Of a stretch of 14,078 nt of DNA, positions 13,957 through 14,078 are shown in pieces. The notes beneath the pieces were generated by a model. The model was not told the DNA's origin, did not search any database, and worked only from the letters and a program-made list of their open reading frames with translations. Both the position numbers and the translations under genes were made by a program. How positions within the stretch are numbered: the stretch's first letter is position 1; each line of letters opens with the position of its first letter. The stretch comes from Coriobacteriia bacterium (GTDB lineage: Bacteria > Actinomycetota > Coriobacteriia > WRKU01 > WQUG01): the NCBI GenBank assembly GCA_009785705.1, contig WQVS01000026.1, positions 1-14,078 of the forward strand. Reading direction: 5' to 3'.

Positions 13957-14078
13957 TGATCTTGCCCCCTGATCCTGTACCACTTTCATAGTTAGTAGAA
14001 TAGCACTACTGGCGAAAGGAAGAAATTATGGCAAGAAAGCACTACAAACCAGAGCAAATCGTTGTAATCTTAAGAAAA
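13957..14078 (+). mobile_element. left end of an IS3-type insertion sequence, cut by the window
   Basis: The orfA start at 14028 is of IS3-family type, and the 70 bp ahead of it look like an element end: a possible terminal repeat beginning TGATCTTGCCCCCTGATC at 13957, a promoter-like TTGCCC…TTCATA, and a GAAAGGAAG ribosome-binding site. The exact left border is a guess, since the right end and the target duplication lie outside the window. Confidence 0.5.
14028..14078 (+). CDS. IS3-family transposase orfA, first 17 codons
   Basis: Partial gene running off the right edge. The 17 visible residues, MARKHYKPEQIVVILRK, match the start of IS3-family OrfA proteins (IS3/IS911-type HTH), where the R/K-(Y/F)-(T/K)-x-EQI-V-x-(I/L)-(L/R) pattern begins the DNA-binding domain. 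In intact elements OrfA is joined to OrfB by programmed frameshifting to give the transposase. AAAGGA/AGGAAG lies 6-12 nt before the ATG. Whether the element is intact cannot be seen. Confidence 0.75.
   Translation, partial: MARKHYKPEQIVVILRK

Noticed and set aside
1..14078. CRISPR arrays, tRNA or rRNA genes.
   Set aside because: No evenly spaced repeat series, no tRNA cloverleaf and no rRNA segment was seen on either strand.

Overview
The window looks like a chromosomal segment of a low-to-moderate GC actinobacterium. The S12 C-terminus (…SHYGAKKEK) and the S10 and EF-G sequences resemble actinobacterial, perhaps Coriobacteriia-type, proteins. This lineage call is recognition from memory and is moderately sure at best. 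Everything from the left edge to 13519 is on the minus strand; the last ~430 bp read on the plus strand.

Region 1 (1-5366, minus) is the str operon joined to the S10 operon: promoter, rpsL, rpsG, fusA, rpsJ, then rplC, rplD, rplW and the first codons of rplB. There is no tuf between fusA and rpsJ. S10 sits 21 bp behind EF-G, and the only large gap is a structured 251-bp spacer between rpsJ and rplC. rpsL starts with TTG and rpsJ with GTG. A strong sigma-70-type promoter (TTGACT-17-TATATT) gives rpsL a leader of about 190 nt.

Region 2 (5429-6414, minus) is dinD, a DNA-damage-inducible gene. It has its own promoter, a LexA-like box just downstream of the -10, and a probable terminator.

Region 3 (6527-13593, minus) is the most unusual part: a seven-gene operon of zinc-binding envelope proteins. 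It begins with a B-box-like zinc-finger membrane protein and a soluble protein with three zinc ribbons. Five proteins follow that start with almost the same C-x2-C-x10-C-x2-C ribbon and then a membrane span or spans. Four of these have a single span and unrelated outward-facing C-termini: a tandem NTF2-like pair plus a beta-rich domain, an acidic helical domain, a stand-alone copy of the FtsX extracellular domain, and a large domain ending in a DLNGDG-type module. The fifth is a small DUF4190-like protein. My reading, which is inference, is a membrane array with a shared cytoplasmic zinc-ribbon interface and different cell-wall-facing outputs. It resembles TcaA/YvbJ proteins in outline.

Region 4 (13565-14078) holds a divergent XRE gene of the restriction-modification controller (C-protein) type. 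The intergenic region contains a near-perfect C-box lying on the predicted promoter of the zinc-ribbon operon. No endonuclease or methylase follows. Instead come a perfect 12-bp palindrome and the left end of an IS3-type element with the first 17 codons of its orfA. The controller therefore seems orphaned here and may have been recruited to the divergent operon.
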